From NCBI RefSeq assembly GCF_001659605.2, contig NC_035172.2, forward strand, positions 35,485,016-35,549,015: a stretch of DNA of 64,000 nucleotides, given 5' to 3'. The position numbers and the translations under genes were made by a program. Source of the DNA: Manihot esculenta. Its lineage: Eukaryota > Streptophyta > Magnoliopsida > Malpighiales > Euphorbiaceae. The notes under the pieces were generated by a model. That model was not told the DNA's origin. It did not search any database and saw nothing but the letters and a program-made list of their open reading frames with translations. The number at the start of each line of letters is the position of its first letter. Positions within the stretch are counted from its first letter, which is position 1. Positions 22,926 to 37,387 of the stretch are shown piece by piece.

Positions 22926-23867
22926 ATGATCAAACAGATTTTATACTGTCTTTACCAAGGATTTGGGCTATAGTTAAGGAGAGGAATGTCGCTATTGCGG
23001 TAGAAAAGGGCGCTTGGGGTTAAGTTCCTTCAATGGGTGATATTGACCCAGGAAGAAAATGGAATGGCTGTGTCGGCTTCGTTTTCTCGATCATTGAGCT
23101 GAGGTACGCCGACATTGTCCTGTTGCCCACCAATGGTTTGGACTGGACATCCTCGTACACTTGGACCAGGTTTCGGACAAGAAATTGGACCCATTGCTTT
23201 TACAGTTGAAAGCAAAGGTCCTCGGCCCTTCTCCGTTTTCCGATTACTCTCTTTGGGGTAAAATTTCTAAATGCAGAATAAAGGAGGTTGCATAAACACG
23301 AATTTAATAAAATTTGAATTAAAAATTGTATTTAATATAAATTCGACATACGTTTAATCAAATGTTTATATTATAGAGAATCAATTAAAGTGTGCATAAT
23401 AAATGAATGAATTTAAATTGAACATTTAATTTACTAAATAATTTAAATAATTTTTATATAAGATCAAATAGTTATATCTTAAAATGGTTTTTATAATTAA
23501 ATAATAAAGATGTAAATTAATTTTTCATATTTTATAATTAATAATATTTAAGGAAATGCATTTTCTCAACATCAATCAAACAAATATAAATGGATTTGAA
23601 ATTTTTAGATTTTTCCTATGATTTATAAATGGATTTGTTGTTTCGATTCATCCAAAAACGAGAAATTTTTATTTTGATGGAATTTAATTTTAAGAATTTA
23701 GGTGTTGAATTTTAAAATAGACGATGAGATTTTAATGAATTTAAATTTTAAAAATTGAAGGGTTAGAATTCTAAAAAAAATAAAGAAATAAATAAGTTAA
23801 TTATGCTATATTTTAAAGATAAAAAAGTAATTAATTATCTTAATAAAAAATTTATACTAGGTGACTC
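22926..23867. other. Upstream flank of the J-protein gene and AT-rich spacer
   Basis: 22930-23280 is moderately GC-rich and probably holds the 5' UTR and promoter of the J-protein gene. The short frames there show nothing recognisable. From 23290 on it is AT-rich spacer with no gene. Confidence 0.45.
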
Positions 23868-23918
23868 GCGGTTGTTGAAATAAAAAATTTATACTAGGTG
23901 ACTCGCGGTTGTTGAAAT
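23845..23918 (+). repeat. Direct duplication of 37 bp
   Basis: Two identical adjacent units run from AAAAAATTTATACTAGGTGA to GTTGTTGAAAT (23845-23881 and 23882-23918). They straddle the left edge of the dispersed repeat that follows. Confidence 0.93.
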
Positions 23919-25605
23919 CGGTCAAAAATAACCTTTTTGGTTATCAACAATTTTACAACTGTAGATAGTGGCAAAATGATCGAATCCACATGAAATTGAT
24001 ATTTACTTATTTTCCTTGTCAAAATCAAGTAAATAAAAAATAAAATAAATGGGGGTTTTTGAGATTGTTGAGCTAAACTAGAATTAAAAGCAATAATATA
24101 AATCAAATAATAAAGTAAAGAGAAATCGATTATGAGAAAAGTCTAGTTGAAGAGTTGGATCCACTTTAATTGTTGGAATTGATCACTGATGCTTATATCT
24201 TTTTATTTGACTCAATAGATTAGTTATGGGGGTGGAAGACGCTTCTCACCTCCATATCCCTCCTTAAGTATAGATTAATTAGGGAACGTCTTTCAATTAA
24301 CACTAATCAACAAGTTGCCAAGGAACGTCCTTGGACTTTTGGCATCTAACAACTATTAATTGCATTAAGAAATAGAGAGACCTAACTCTAGCTATCCAAA
24401 CGTATGGTGATATTGCTAGATTATGCAATTTCACACCAAAGGTTACTTGTGTTTGAATAATTCAAGCAATTATGGACTTCAAACTATCCAAACTAACAAA
24501 TTATCACTTTGCAATCAAGAATCAATGGGTCCTATTGATCTAAATAACAAAACAATAATAGAATTCAGCATCAAATTGCATAAATATTGATAAATAAAAG
24601 ATTAACATTACATGTTCAGATCTCCCAATCCATAAACAACTAAAGTTTCACCTTATTCTTCAACTAGAAAAAGGGTTTCAGCCACTCATGGCTGAAACTA
24701 ATATAAAAAATAAAAGAAAGAAAGCAAGAAAGGATGGAGAAGGGCTGGCGCAAGGGGCGCGCAGCAGTTGGAATGGTTCTGCTGAGGATGTATGTTGATC
24801 CAAAGATGATTCTTCTGCTGGTTTGCTGGTCCTTTTATAGGCTGGAGTGGCTGCCCTAGGGTTTTCTTGTTGAGTTGGAACTCCTTTTCGTATTTGGACT
24901 TGGATTCTTGGAAGGCATTTGTGTCTTTTTGATTCTTGGCTTCCTGAATATGTAGGAGATAGTGCTGAGGTGGAATTATGTGTTGCTGAGCTGTCCCACA
25001 TGATTTGAGTGTAAAAAGACTCGTGTTGACTTGGTCCCCAAGTTTGACAGATTTGCTAGTTTTTTGGTTGCTGGTGCTGTTTGCCCGGTGTTGTTTGGGC
25101 AAACAGGCTGGGTAGGCTGTCTGGCGTCACTGCTGTCTGCGTGCCTGGTCCTTGTTTGCCCAGGCGGTGCGGGCAAACGACGCGGGCTGACAGGCCGTCT
25201 CCCTGCTAATAGCGTGCTGCGTATTGTTTGCCCAGGTTGTGCGGGCAAACGGTGGGCTGACAGACTGTCTGCCTGCTGTCCTGAGCACTGTTTCTGCCTT
25301 GCTCCGCTGTTTGCCCAAACAGACTTGGACAAACAGCCTGGTTAGTCAGCTTTCTATTTTCCTCTTCATTTCAGCTTCACTTTGGTTTGGGCAAACCAGT
25401 TGTGCAAACCAGTTGGGCAAACCATGCTTGTGCAGTTTTGCTCTCTTTTGAGCAGATTTAAGGCCATTTTTGCTAATTACCATTTTACTCCATTTTCTGC
25501 AAAATAAGATCAAAACCACAAAATTAGGTAGAAAATATGTAAATTAACATAAATATCAATATGGAAAATGGGTCTAAATTTGGCTCAATCACTAGGATAG
25601 TGAAT
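23868..25605 (+). repeat. Unclassified dispersed repeat, copy 1 (about 1.7 kb)
   Basis: It shares long collinear similarity with 63118-64000, including GTAGATAGTGGCAA, GTGGAAGACGCTTC, AACAAGTTGCCAAGGAACGT and AAGCAATTA. The left edge shows a hairpin-like GGTCAAAAATAACC-TTTTT-GGTTATC. The right part (25050-25430) is full of GTTTGCCC/GGGCAAAC palindromes. No protein-coding domain is visible. It could be a non-autonomous LTR element or LTR fragment; I see no primer site that would decide this. Confidence 0.6.
25078..25420. repeat. Cluster of GTTTGCCC...GGGCAAAC palindromes
   Basis: At least four close pairs of GTTTGCCC or TTTGCCC with GGGCAAAC or close variants occur near 25078, 25149, 25227 and 25308, plus single GGGCAAACCAG sites near 25390-25420. 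The arms are separated by 8-12 bases, giving hairpins in repeats of roughly 75-80 bp that also share CAGGCTG and GTCTGCC. Confidence 0.75.
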
Positions 25606-26437
25606 AGAAAAATAACTTTTTATTTATATCAATTCTAAAAATCTATAATAATAAATAATAACTTTAATTATATTAAAATTAAAATTGAAGTATTTTTAAT
25701 AAAATAATTAAAATTAAAAGACTAAGTTAAAATATATCTCTAATTGAGGAATTGTGGTTAAATGTTATATAAATGTATATTTATATATCTATATATTTTA
25801 GCACTTTTAAATATTAGACACTTTAATTTTTAATTATAAATTTAATAAATATCTAAACTTTAAATAAATATTACTTTTAAACATAATTTGACTAATCTAT
25901 AAATTTAAAGCTGTATTTAAATATAATTTTTAAAAATTTAATTAGATATTTAAATATAATATTTTTAATATTTAAATATTTAAAAGTAATTTTTTTAAAT
26001 TTTAATAAATAAAAATATAAAAATATAAATTTAGCCATTTAATTTTTTTTATCATCTTATTATTATTATTATTTACATGCATGTATCCAAACCCATGTGG
26101 CGAATAATTAAAAAAAAAAATTGATGTACACATGGATCAAATAAATCACATGCTCAAAGAATGGTAAACACATGGATCAAATAAATAAAATAATATAAGA
26201 CAATAGATTCTAATGAATCAGCTATGCGAGAAATATAAGGGAAGTATATCTTAATGATTTCTATAGTACGTACGTCTACAAAATTACAAAGTTTTAACTA
26301 AAGTTAAAAAAAAATAAAATATACTGAATGATGCATCGTGTTAATTATGTGAAAAGAAAGGGTCAAAATTATCATCTAGATATGTATGTCCTAATTATTT
26401 TATGATAAGAGCAATGTCCTGTGGAGTTTGCAGCATG
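25606..26437. other. AT-rich 5' flank of the terpene synthase gene
   Basis: AT-rich sequence with a partial repeat of CACATGGATCAAATAAAT (26131 and 26169). No gene is seen. Confidence 0.5.
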
Positions 26438-26447
26438 TCTATATAAA
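26438..26447 (+). promoter_or_regulatory. TATA box of the terpene synthase gene
   Basis: TCTATATAAAG lies about 65 bp upstream of the start codon, which suits a transcription start near 26470 and a short leader. Confidence 0.65.
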
Positions 26448-26507
26448 GACTTGAAGCTTTTGGAAAAATAAGCACACTACCAAGCGCAAAACAAAAAGCT
26501 CTTCTAC

Positions 26508-28891
<2,384 letters not shown>

Positions 28892-29515
28892 ATGGAAATG
28901 TTTTCCTTCTTATAACTTTAACTATAATGTATTTGTCACTGTCATAAAGGAATTGGCTGTTGTTCTTTAGTTATCTCTATTTCTATTTGGAATTTTTATT
29001 TTTTGCTAGAAGGGTAAAGCATAATTATATATTATTCTCATAAATTCTTAATTAATAATGGATTTAATAGCAAGAAAAATACTTATGATTCAAATAGAGA
29101 AAAAATAATTAAAAATAGTCTCTTTTATTTCATAAAAAAATATTTATAATGTAAATCACTAATTATTATTTGGTGATTAAATTTACAATGAATGGAGAAA
29201 TTTTAAGATTTAATATCATTTTAATAGCAAATGGGGCAGGACTTGTGCCACAAATTTTTTTTACTAAAGTATCACTTTTTAATTGAATAGGCAGAAACTG
29301 GTTTTGCTTCATTGATAAATCATTGCCATACAGCGCACCAATGAAAATTGAAAGCTAAGAATTGCCAAGATGTTTTGTCCTCCCCCAGAGATTCAAAGGA
29401 ATTGCCAAGATGTTTTTAATCTCCTTCTCATGAAAATTTTCTTTTAGAACACGAACATGTTTTTAATCTCCTTCTCATGAATTTTTTTTTTAGAACATGA
29501 AACATTTCAGGAACT
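28892..29515. other. 3' flank of the terpene synthase gene and AT-rich spacer
   Basis: The 3' UTR probably ends within the first 150 bases. The rest is AT-rich with no gene. At 29410-29503 a 47-bp unit (ATGTTTTTAATCTCCTTCTC ... TTAGAACAyGAA) occurs twice in tandem. Confidence 0.6.
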
Positions 29516-29518
29516 ACA
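29516..29518. repeat. Target-site duplication ACA, left of the CACTA element
   Basis: ACA here and ACA at 48757-48759 flank the element exactly. A 3-bp duplication is the CACTA signature. Confidence 0.85.
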
Positions 29519-29535
29519 CACTACAAGAAATTCCT

Positions 29536-29890
29536 AAATTACCAACGGACATTTCCGTTGGTAAATACTGATATTTCGTTGGTGAAACGGATCACCAACG
29601 GATCTGTGACGGACTAAGTCCATCGGGAAAATCCTCGTTGGTAATTTTAATTACTAACGGAAATTTGTACCCGTTAATGACAGTGACGGATCACCAACGG
29701 AATTTTCCGTTGGTGACAGTGACGGATCACCAACGGAATTTTCGTTGGTGACAGTGACGGATCACCAACGGAATTTCCCGTTGGTGACAGTGACGGATCA
29801 CCAACGGAATTTCCCGTTGGTGACAGTGACGGATCACCAACGGAATTTTCCATTGGTGACAGTGACAGATGTTTGGTTACTAATCCGTTA
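29536..29890. repeat. CACTA subterminal repeats, 3' side
   Basis: A unit of about 36 bp (GACAGTGACGGATCACCAACGG, then a TTTyC loop and CCGTTGGT) is repeated about five times from 29680. Related single motifs lie nearer the end. Each unit forms a hairpin of ACCAACGGAA with its complement. By analogy with En/Spm these are the binding sites of the TNPA protein. Confidence 0.85.
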
Positions 29891-29924
29891 GTGAATAAAA
29901 ATACAGAATTACACACCCCTACCC

Positions 29925-30075
29925 CTACCCTGTAACTGTACATATACATCCATATACATCCATCTGTACCCTGTACATTCATATACATCCACATCCATCT
30001 GTATCCTGTACACTCATATACATGCATCTGTACCTGTACTCTGTACATTCATATACATCCATTTGTATATTCATA
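29925..30075. repeat. Short tandem repeat with CATATACATCCAT/CTGTAC
   Basis: Irregular repeats of TACATCCATnTGTACCCTGTA and CATTCATATACATCC, about 25-35 bp each, lie between the subterminal repeats and the 3' end of the TNPA-like gene. Confidence 0.8.
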
Positions 30076-30201
30076 TAATAATAATACTATAAACGGACAA
30101 AACTAAATTACTCATTAAAATATATAAAAAACGTAATGAATTTGTACTATAATTATATTTTGGAAAAAAAATTATCAACTGGTCATAACAAAATGTACAT
30201 A

Positions 30202-32026
30202 CTAAACTAAACTAGCTAGCTCATCATCTGTATCATCATCACTATCTGTATGATGATCACCAATGATAGGAGCATCATCACGCCGCTGCTGTGGAGACGG
30301 AGCTGGAGGTGCCGTAGGACCAGATGTCTGAGTGGATGTCCCAATACCCTGTTGTGCCATCATCCTATGCATAAACGTCTGCAACTCGTCCAGCCTTGTG
30401 GTAATTCGACTATTCTCTGTCTCTAGCCGATCAATTTTATTCTGCATCCTGTTCATTATTTCAATTGTAGGAGGATCCACTGGGGGTGCAGACGTGTATG
30501 ATGCAGAACAATGAGATGGCTCATGAAAATATGCTGAGGCCTGGGACCCTAACCCATAAACTCGATTCTTTTTCTGTCCGCCAACCGCTTCGTAGTACAG
30601 TTGGGCCTCATTTATGGGCGTTGGCTCATTGCTTCCCTCCTGTTGATGTGTAGCAGCCTCCTTCAGCTGTACGTATTTATCCTGCATTATAAATTTAAAG
30701 TAACATATAAGTAAAACAATTTACGTCAATCAAAATTGTTAATAACTACATTTAAGATGAACTTACATAAATAGCTTTTGATCTCGCATCAACAAACTCC
30801 TCCGTCCCCTTTCTCTTATGTGTGGCCTCAAAAAGCTCATGAGGATGTGGTTCTCTGCCTAGTCTTTCCCTCTGTCACTAATTATAAGAATTGTAGCATT
30901 TGTCATCGAACCAAAATATTTATAAGAAGATAATTATAAAATAAAAGTTTTAACAAATACCATCCTCCGCTGGTGGGTATACTGTGAAACAGAACCGCAT
31001 GCGTGCCTGGAAATGCCAGATCCTGAACCTCCAGCCTCACTGCGCCTATTGGCAGAAAACTTCTCACACTTCTCTTTGTATTCAGAAGTGTTCCAAGTTT
31101 CCTGCCACTTCCTCAAAACATAATCAGGGGTTGCAAGATTCTTCGCCTTTCCTTTCCGGATTTCCCACATTAAGCCCCTGTATCGCTCAGCTGCCTTTTT
31201 CTGCCAGGCAATTTTTACCAAGCTGTCAATTGCTTGGTCCCATAGAAAGTATTTCTGCAAAAAGATTACATTTTATGATTAGATAGTAATTAAACAGTTC
31301 ATAAATAGATGATAAACTGATAAAATAATTATGCTTCACCTTGAATTCCTGCCAATAAAAATCCTTGATTTCATTGGGCACAGTCTTCCAACAGTGGCCT
31401 TCCTCGACCAATCTTTCTTTCACTATCAGAGTTATCCTGCGGCTGCACATCTCCGACGGATGCAAACTACATGAACAAGATAATTTTGAGTAAGTAAATG
31501 GTAACATTTAAAATAATGTAAATTAATAAACAATTAATTATTACTTGTTGTTAATGAGTGAAATAGTCTGTCGGAATGACTGTGTTCCGCCTACAGCAGT
31601 GGTCGATGCAGCTGATGCTGGAGTAGATGATGGAGTAGATGCTGATGCAGATCCTGTCCCTCTAGCGGATGTAGTACCAGAAGGGGATGCAGAATGAGGT
31701 GAATGTGTATGTGATACCGGTGGTCGTGGAGCTGCAGTAGGGTGGTGAGGATGTAAACTGTGACGGTGAGGTGGTGGAAGGGGACGGGGAAGCTGTGCAT
31801 CGGCAGATGGTGTAACTGGTGTATATGATCGATCTATATGAGATGGCTGTACACTGGATGCAAGTGGTACCCATATCTGAAGTTCCATATCCCCAAGTCC
31901 CGTCGGTGCGCGTGGTATATGCGCCTCATGCTCTTGTCCGTCATCTGTATCCGCGTCCTCTTGACTTGCACTTGCAGGAAGTTGAACCCGTCCTCTGGGC
32001 TTGCTAACCCTTCCATGTCCCCTCAT
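30202..32026 (-). CDS. TNPA-like CACTA protein (Transposase_24 / Ptta-En-Spm family), open
   Basis: Five exons assemble without any stop: 32026-31545, 31466-31340, 31254-30961, 30871-30767 and 30681-30202, all GT-AG with matching phases, giving 495 residues. The N-terminal 160 residues are low-complexity, rich in His, Pro, Ser and Thr. The middle carries a Transposase_24-type domain (DFYWQEFK, KYFLWDQAIDSLVKIAWQKK, RYRGLMWEIRKGKAKN, PDYVLRKWQETWNT). A later part has EPHPHELFEATHKRKG and INEAQLYYEAVGGQKK, and a Leu-heptad coiled coil (IEIMNRMQNKIDRLETENSR) near the end. This is the layout of En/Spm TNPA-type proteins, which bind subterminal repeats and assist excision. The Met at 32026 was chosen because it begins the family-like basic start MRGHGRVSKPRGR. 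It has no visible break, unlike its partner TNPD. Confidence 0.8.
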
Positions 32027-32168
32027 CTGTGAATAAACAAAAAATGTCATAGTAAAAAATAATATAAAGTTCATAAACATTATATTAAATATATACAAAT
32101 GTATTAAGGTACTCACTGAGTAATAAAAAAAATATACAACTCCAAACTTCTTTAGTATATAGATGAAT

Positions 32169-35100
32169 TTAGTCTGATTCATATGAATTGTACTCATTAT
32201 CACCGTCTGCATCTGCATTAGAATCAGGGTCACTAAGGAATTCGTCTTCCTCTGTCGAAACGTCATCATGAATCTCAGTCATTCCTCCGCTAGGATCATT
32301 CAGGCAGTGTTGTTGATTAATATCATCGATATTTACTTCAGCATAATCTATGTCATCTTCTTGAAAAGGTTCATATGTCTTTGAAGACGTTTGAGATACT
32401 TCAACAACGGGTCTACCTTTAACTTTCATCACAGCCCACCAATCATTTTTGTCACGACGCTTGCTCGGGTATGAAGCATAAACGACTTGTGTTGCTTGAG
32501 AGGCCAATACAAATGGCTCATACTTACTGTATCTACGCTTATTGTTAATATCAACAATTCTATACTGTCTGTGCACCTTGGTGCCCGTATTTGGTGTTGG
32601 ATCAAACCAGTCACATTTGAAAAGTACAGTCCGCTTAATTGGTAGCCCTGGATACTCCAATCGCAACACCTCGACCAACTGTCCATAGTAGTCACTTTCT
32701 TCAGAACTGTAATTACTCCCTTTTATACATACACCAAAATTCATTGAGTTACTACTTGAATTTCCATTGATTGTGTTAAATTTACATCCATTAACACAAT
32801 ACCCATTAAAAGTGGTGACACTTCTGAGTGGTCCCTTTGCCACATCTTGTATAAGCTGATTTTGTACATTGTTTGGCGATTCATGGGCATACTTGTAAAA
32901 CCATTTGACAAAGTCTCTCTCTAGTTTTTCATCAACAGCTGCATCTGTGATATTTGGTTGTGTCGACTTTACTCGCTCCACATAAATGCTATACATACAA
33001 AGAAACAAGTAATGTTTAACAATAATGTACAATATAAGAGGTATTAGACTATTAGTATAACTACCAATACTTACTCAATATATGTTTTCACCTCTGGACA
33101 ATTTAATAGAATATATGTTTGAGCGGCTTGGATTTCATCTTCAGTCATATATCTGGATTTTCCTTTTCCGATAGTTCTACCTGTGCATTTGAATATGCTT
33201 AATTTACCTGGTATGTCATCATCAGAGACAAATTCATGTAAGTTGCGTGGAACCTTTCGATGTCTGGTCATTACATGTGCTTCAAAGTAGTGAGCAGAAA
33301 ATGCACTTGCTTCTTCTACCAAGTAAGCATTGCATATTGAACCTTCAACCCTTGCTTTATTTTTAACATTGTTCTTTAACTTTCTCAAGTACCTAGTGTG
33401 TGGAAACAAAAATTATATATGTATACTAAGTAATTCATCATGGTAAGGAGTGCGAGTAAATAATTAGTACGTGTACCTCTCAAATGGGTACATCCACTGA
33501 TATTGTACTGGTCCTGCAATTAATGCCTCATATGCAAGGTGTACTGGTAAATGTTTCATTGAATCAAATAGACTTGGAGGAAAAACTCGTTCAAGCTTAC
33601 AAAGGATCATAGGAATTTGTTCATGTAACCGTTGCATGTCCCCATTAGTAAGTGCAGTTGAGGTAAGTTCTCTAAAGAAATTGCTAAGCTCTGTTATTGG
33701 TTGCCAAACATTATTTGGTAAGAACTCTCTGAGAGCTATAGGAAGAATTTGTTGCATGAAAACATGACAGTCGTGACTTTTCATACCAAAAAGTCTAAGC
33801 TTCCGACTATCAACACATCTCCCTAGATTGGAAACAAATTCGTCAGGGAATTTGAGTGTTTTAAGCCAATCACACAGTATCATCTTCGATTGGTTATCCA
33901 AACAATAACATGCTTTTGGATATTTCCCGCTAATTGGATCTTTGTTCAATTCTGGTCTCCTGCATATTTCATTTAAATCTTTCCTTGATTTTATATTGTC
34001 TTTTGTCTTCCCCTCCACATTCATAACTGTATTAAAAATATTTTCAAATACATTCTTTTCAATGTGCATGACATCAAGATTGTGGCGAATCATATTTGAA
34101 GACCAATATGGCAAATCCCATAATATACTCCGCTTACGCCAACCAGTTATCTTTGAAAGCTGACAATTTATTTCATGACTGTCAATGTCTATAACCCGCC
34201 TCAACCCAATTTGCTCAATTTCTTTTAGCAAGTATTCCCCAGTTCTAATTGGCGGTGGTGACTTCGATACACATTTGTTTTTAATAAAAGATGTCTTGTT
34301 TCAACGGAAAGGGTGGTCGTCAGGCAAGAACTTCCGATGACTGTCAAACCATGTTTGTTTACCCCCCCTTCGTAATGTAAATGCATCTGTGTTTTCCATA
34401 CAGTAGGGACATGCAGTGCGTCCTGCAGTGCTCCACCCTGAGAGCATTAAATAAGCAGGGAAGTCACTTATAGTCCAAATTAATGCAGCACGCATAGTAA
34501 AATTGTTCTGTTAGAAAGCATCGTAAGTATTAACACCAGTTGCCCAAAGTTCTTTCAATTCTTGCACTAATGGCTGCATGTACACATCAAGCTTCTCTTT
34601 CGGATTCTTGGGACCAGGTATTATAATTGTCAGGAACATGTACTCATCTTTCATACACATACCTGGTGGCAAATTGTATGGAGTTAGTATTACTGGCCAT
34701 GAAGAATACTGTTGCCCAGATTGACCGAATGGTTGAAATCCATCAGTGCAAAGGCCAAGTCTGACATTTCGGGCCTCCAGTGCGAAGGTTGGATGAGTTT
34801 GGTTGAAATGCTTCCAAGCAGGAGCATCTGAACAGTGGCGCATCACCCCATTCTCAGTTGCATGGTCATTGTGCCAAGTCATATACTTAGCTGTAACACA
34901 TGACGCATAAAGTCTTTGCAAACGTGGTGTAATGGGGAAGTAATACATCTTTTTGTATGGTATTTGACTCTTCCCTTTCCCCAAGTTGTGCTTCAGGCGT
35001 TTGAACCTTTCATGGTCACAAAATTTGCATCGTGTAAGTTCTTTATCATTTTCCCAATAAATCATACAACCATTCGCACAACAGTGTATCTTTTGTACAG

Positions 35101-35749
35101 GAAGCCCCAATCCTCGGACTAGTCTCTTTGTTGAGTAAAAGCTGTCCGTCATGACATTGTCACTCGGTAACATCTCCTTCATGAGTTCACAAATCTGATC
35201 AAAACACCGTTCTGAGAAATGATGTTCCGCCTTCAGATTTAGTAAACGTGAAACAGCTGATAACTGGGAGTGAGTTTCACAGCCAGGCCATAGTTCTTGC
35301 TTAGATGCATTTAACATATCATACAGTTTCTGTGCAGCCGAGTTTGGCATCTCATATGTGTCATTATGCATTACATGACAACTTGTTGCATCCATGACCA
35401 TGTCCTCAAAAAGATTGAAATTTGGGTGATTAACACTGTCAGAACCATAAGACATGTCTAAATCTGTATCACCATATCCGTCATGCACTTCAGTTTCACC
35501 GTGCAAATACCAAACAAGGTAATTTTGAACAAAACCATGCTTCATTAAATGATATTTAACTGTATTTTCATCTTGAAAGCTACAGTTTTGGCACTTAAAT
35601 CGATTACAAGGACAGCGGATTTGATCGCCATTTAAATATTCTGTGCAGGTCTTAGCTTTCTCTATAAATTCATTGATACCCTCTAAATATCTGGGATTCA
35701 GTAAACCATCTATGAGACGAGCATACATCCAACTTCTTTCAGCAGTCAT
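32169..35749 (-). pseudogene. TNPD-like CACTA transposase with two nonsense codons
   Basis: Three exons on the minus strand (35749-33477, 33392-33075, 32988-32169) join in phase to 1136 codons. In order: an N-terminal transposase-associated domain with Cys/His pairs (RSWMYARLIDG, CPCNRFKCQN), the catalytic Transposase_21 domain (PITPRLQRLY, MTWHNDHATENGVMRHCSDA, WTISDFPAYLMLSGW, CPYCMENTDAF), a DUF4218-type domain (FREFLPNN-like segment, PPSLFDSMKHLPVHLAYEA) and a DUF4216-type domain (YYGQLVEVLRLEYPGLP, DWFDPTPNTGTK, FVLASQATQVVYASYP). The tail is very acidic. In-frame stops are TAA at 34513-34511 and TGA at 34303-34301, both inside the Transposase_21 region. The rest is open, so the decay is recent. 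A cut-and-paste transposase would have been made before these changes. Confidence 0.9.
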
Positions 35750-36270
35750 ATTAACTACAATAAATATGCTGATATGAAAACAAATAACTTATAAACCCTA
35801 TCTTCGAACAGAGCCTGAAAACCAACAATTAAATTGTGCATTATATCTAAATGATAATCTGATAACTACATTCATTTTGGAACAAAATATTAACATAAAT
35901 TTGAACTTGCCTGATATCAATGGCAGTATCTTCTACTAGAGGGGGAGGTGGCGGGGCAGTATAACCAGGTTGGTTAGGCTGTTAATGATAAATTATAGCA
36001 ATCAGTATATGTATTCAGCCATCATCCATATAAAAAATGCATCATGTTTGGAATATCTACCTATCCAAGCACACTTAGTGTAAATTCAAACACATGCACC
36101 AAAAAAATTTCACAATGCAATTAGATTTCAATTCTATAGTAACTTTGAAAACTAAAAATGGGACATTCCATGTGAATATTGAACATCAATTCAAATCCAA
36201 TAAATATCAAGAAAATTTTCTCTTTTTTTACACGACTTTGAGGCCGAATTTATTTATAAATTTTCTGGAA
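35750..36270. other. CACTA internal region upstream of the TNPD-like gene
   Basis: AT-rich, with no domain recognised. It probably holds an intron or leader of the transposase transcript. Confidence 0.45.
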
Positions 36271-37051
36271 ATTGCACCTGCTGGTGCACTTGCCAGTGCA
36301 CTTGAAATGTGCACCTGCTGCTCGTGCACATTGGCAGTGCACCTGCTGGTGCACTTGTCCAAGTTCACCAGCAGGTGCACTTTGAAGTGCACCAGTGGCA
36401 GTGCACCTGGTGGTGTATTTACTTGTGCACTTGCTGGTGCACTTGGCCAAGTGCACCAGCTGGGGCAGTTGGCCGAATGCACCAGCAGGTGCACACTTTA
36501 AATTGCACCTGCTGGTGCACTTGCCAAGTGCACCAGCAGGTGCACAAGTGTACCAGTATGTGCACTTTAAATGTGCACCTGCTGGTGCACTTGAAATGTG
36601 CACCTGCTGGTGCACCAGCAGGTGCACACATTGGCAGTGCACCAGTAGGTGCACTTTGAAGTGCACCAGCTGGTGCACTTGCCAAGTGCACCAGCATGTG
36701 CACTTGAAATGTGCACCTGCTGGTGCACTTGAAATGTGCACCTGCTGGTGCACCAGCAGGTGCACACATTAAAGTGCACCAGCAGGTGCACACATTGGCA
36801 GTGCACCTGCTGGTGCACTTGTCCAACTGCACCAGCAGGTGCACAAGTGCACCAGCATGTGCACTTTAAATGTGCACCTGCTGGTGCACCAGCAGGTGCA
36901 CACATTGGCAGTGCACTTGTCCAAGTGCACCAGCAGGTGCACAAGTGCGCCAGCATGTGCACTTGAAATGTGCACCTGCTGGTGCACCAGCAGGTGCACA
37001 CATTAAAGTGCACCAGGAGGTGCACACATTGGCAGTGCACCTGCTGGTGCA
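36271..37051. repeat. GTGCACCTGCTGGTGCAC palindromic minisatellite, left part
   Basis: Dozens of copies of the 18-base near-palindrome GTGCACCTGCTGGTGCAC and its complement are joined by spacers such as TTGAAAT, ACATTGGCA, TTGGCCAA and AAGTGCACCAGCATG. Neighbouring copies in opposite orientation give long foldbacks. The many Cys/His/Val-rich frames on both strands are products of the repeat. The array continues at 47198, beyond the inserted retrotransposon. Confidence 0.95.
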
Positions 37052-37226
37052 TGTAATACCCGGCTAGACTCCGGTATCGGAATTCCTACCGTCTGGTGGA
37101 ATCTCGGATGTCGGAAGCCTCTAGTAGGGTAGAATCATGTTTTCATAAAATGTTTTAAGGTATTTCATGGTTTTAAGTAAAATGGAAATGAGTTTTTGCA
37201 TGAAAACAACCTTGAAGGAAAACTCA

Positions 37227-37385
37227 GGTTCGGCCGCCGAACATGCATGCCTTCGGGAGCGCCTTTAGGCCCCCGAAAGCATAAGTGAGGAAAGTCCAGG
37301 TTCGGCCGCCAAACCTCAAGTTCGGCCGCCGAACATGGCATGCATGCGGAGGCACGTTCGGCCCCCGAACGTGGCCTGGCCAGCC
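37227..37385. repeat. TTCGGCCGCCGAA palindrome cluster upstream of the LTR TATA box
   Basis: Repeats of GGTTCGGCCGCCGAACATG and AAGTTCGGCCGCCGAAC, plus variants TTCGGCCCCCGAA and CTTCGGGAGCGCC..GGCCCCCGAAAGC, all lie within 160 bases before the TATA box. A second cluster follows at 37918-38161 downstream of it. The same clusters occur in the other three LTRs. Confidence 0.9.
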
Positions 37386-37387
37386 AC

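Noticed and set aside
23030..23215. 61-codon minus-strand frame upstream of the J-protein gene
   Set aside because: It does not join to the gene by a plausible intron and shows no motif; it is more likely leader or promoter sequence.
25031..25345. 104-codon frame (and its antisense partner) rich in repeated CLAS/LSAC-type segments
   Set aside because: It is produced by the GTTTGCCC palindromic repeats.
29918..29935. Telomere-like CCCTACCCCTACCC
   Set aside because: Only about three irregular units, inside the CACTA element; this is not a telomeric array.
36094..37067. Many Cys/His/Val-rich open frames on both strands (such as CTCWC and HLLVH repeats)
   Set aside because: They are translations of the GTGCAC palindromic minisatellite. 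Open frames on all six frames are expected from an 18-base unit without stops.
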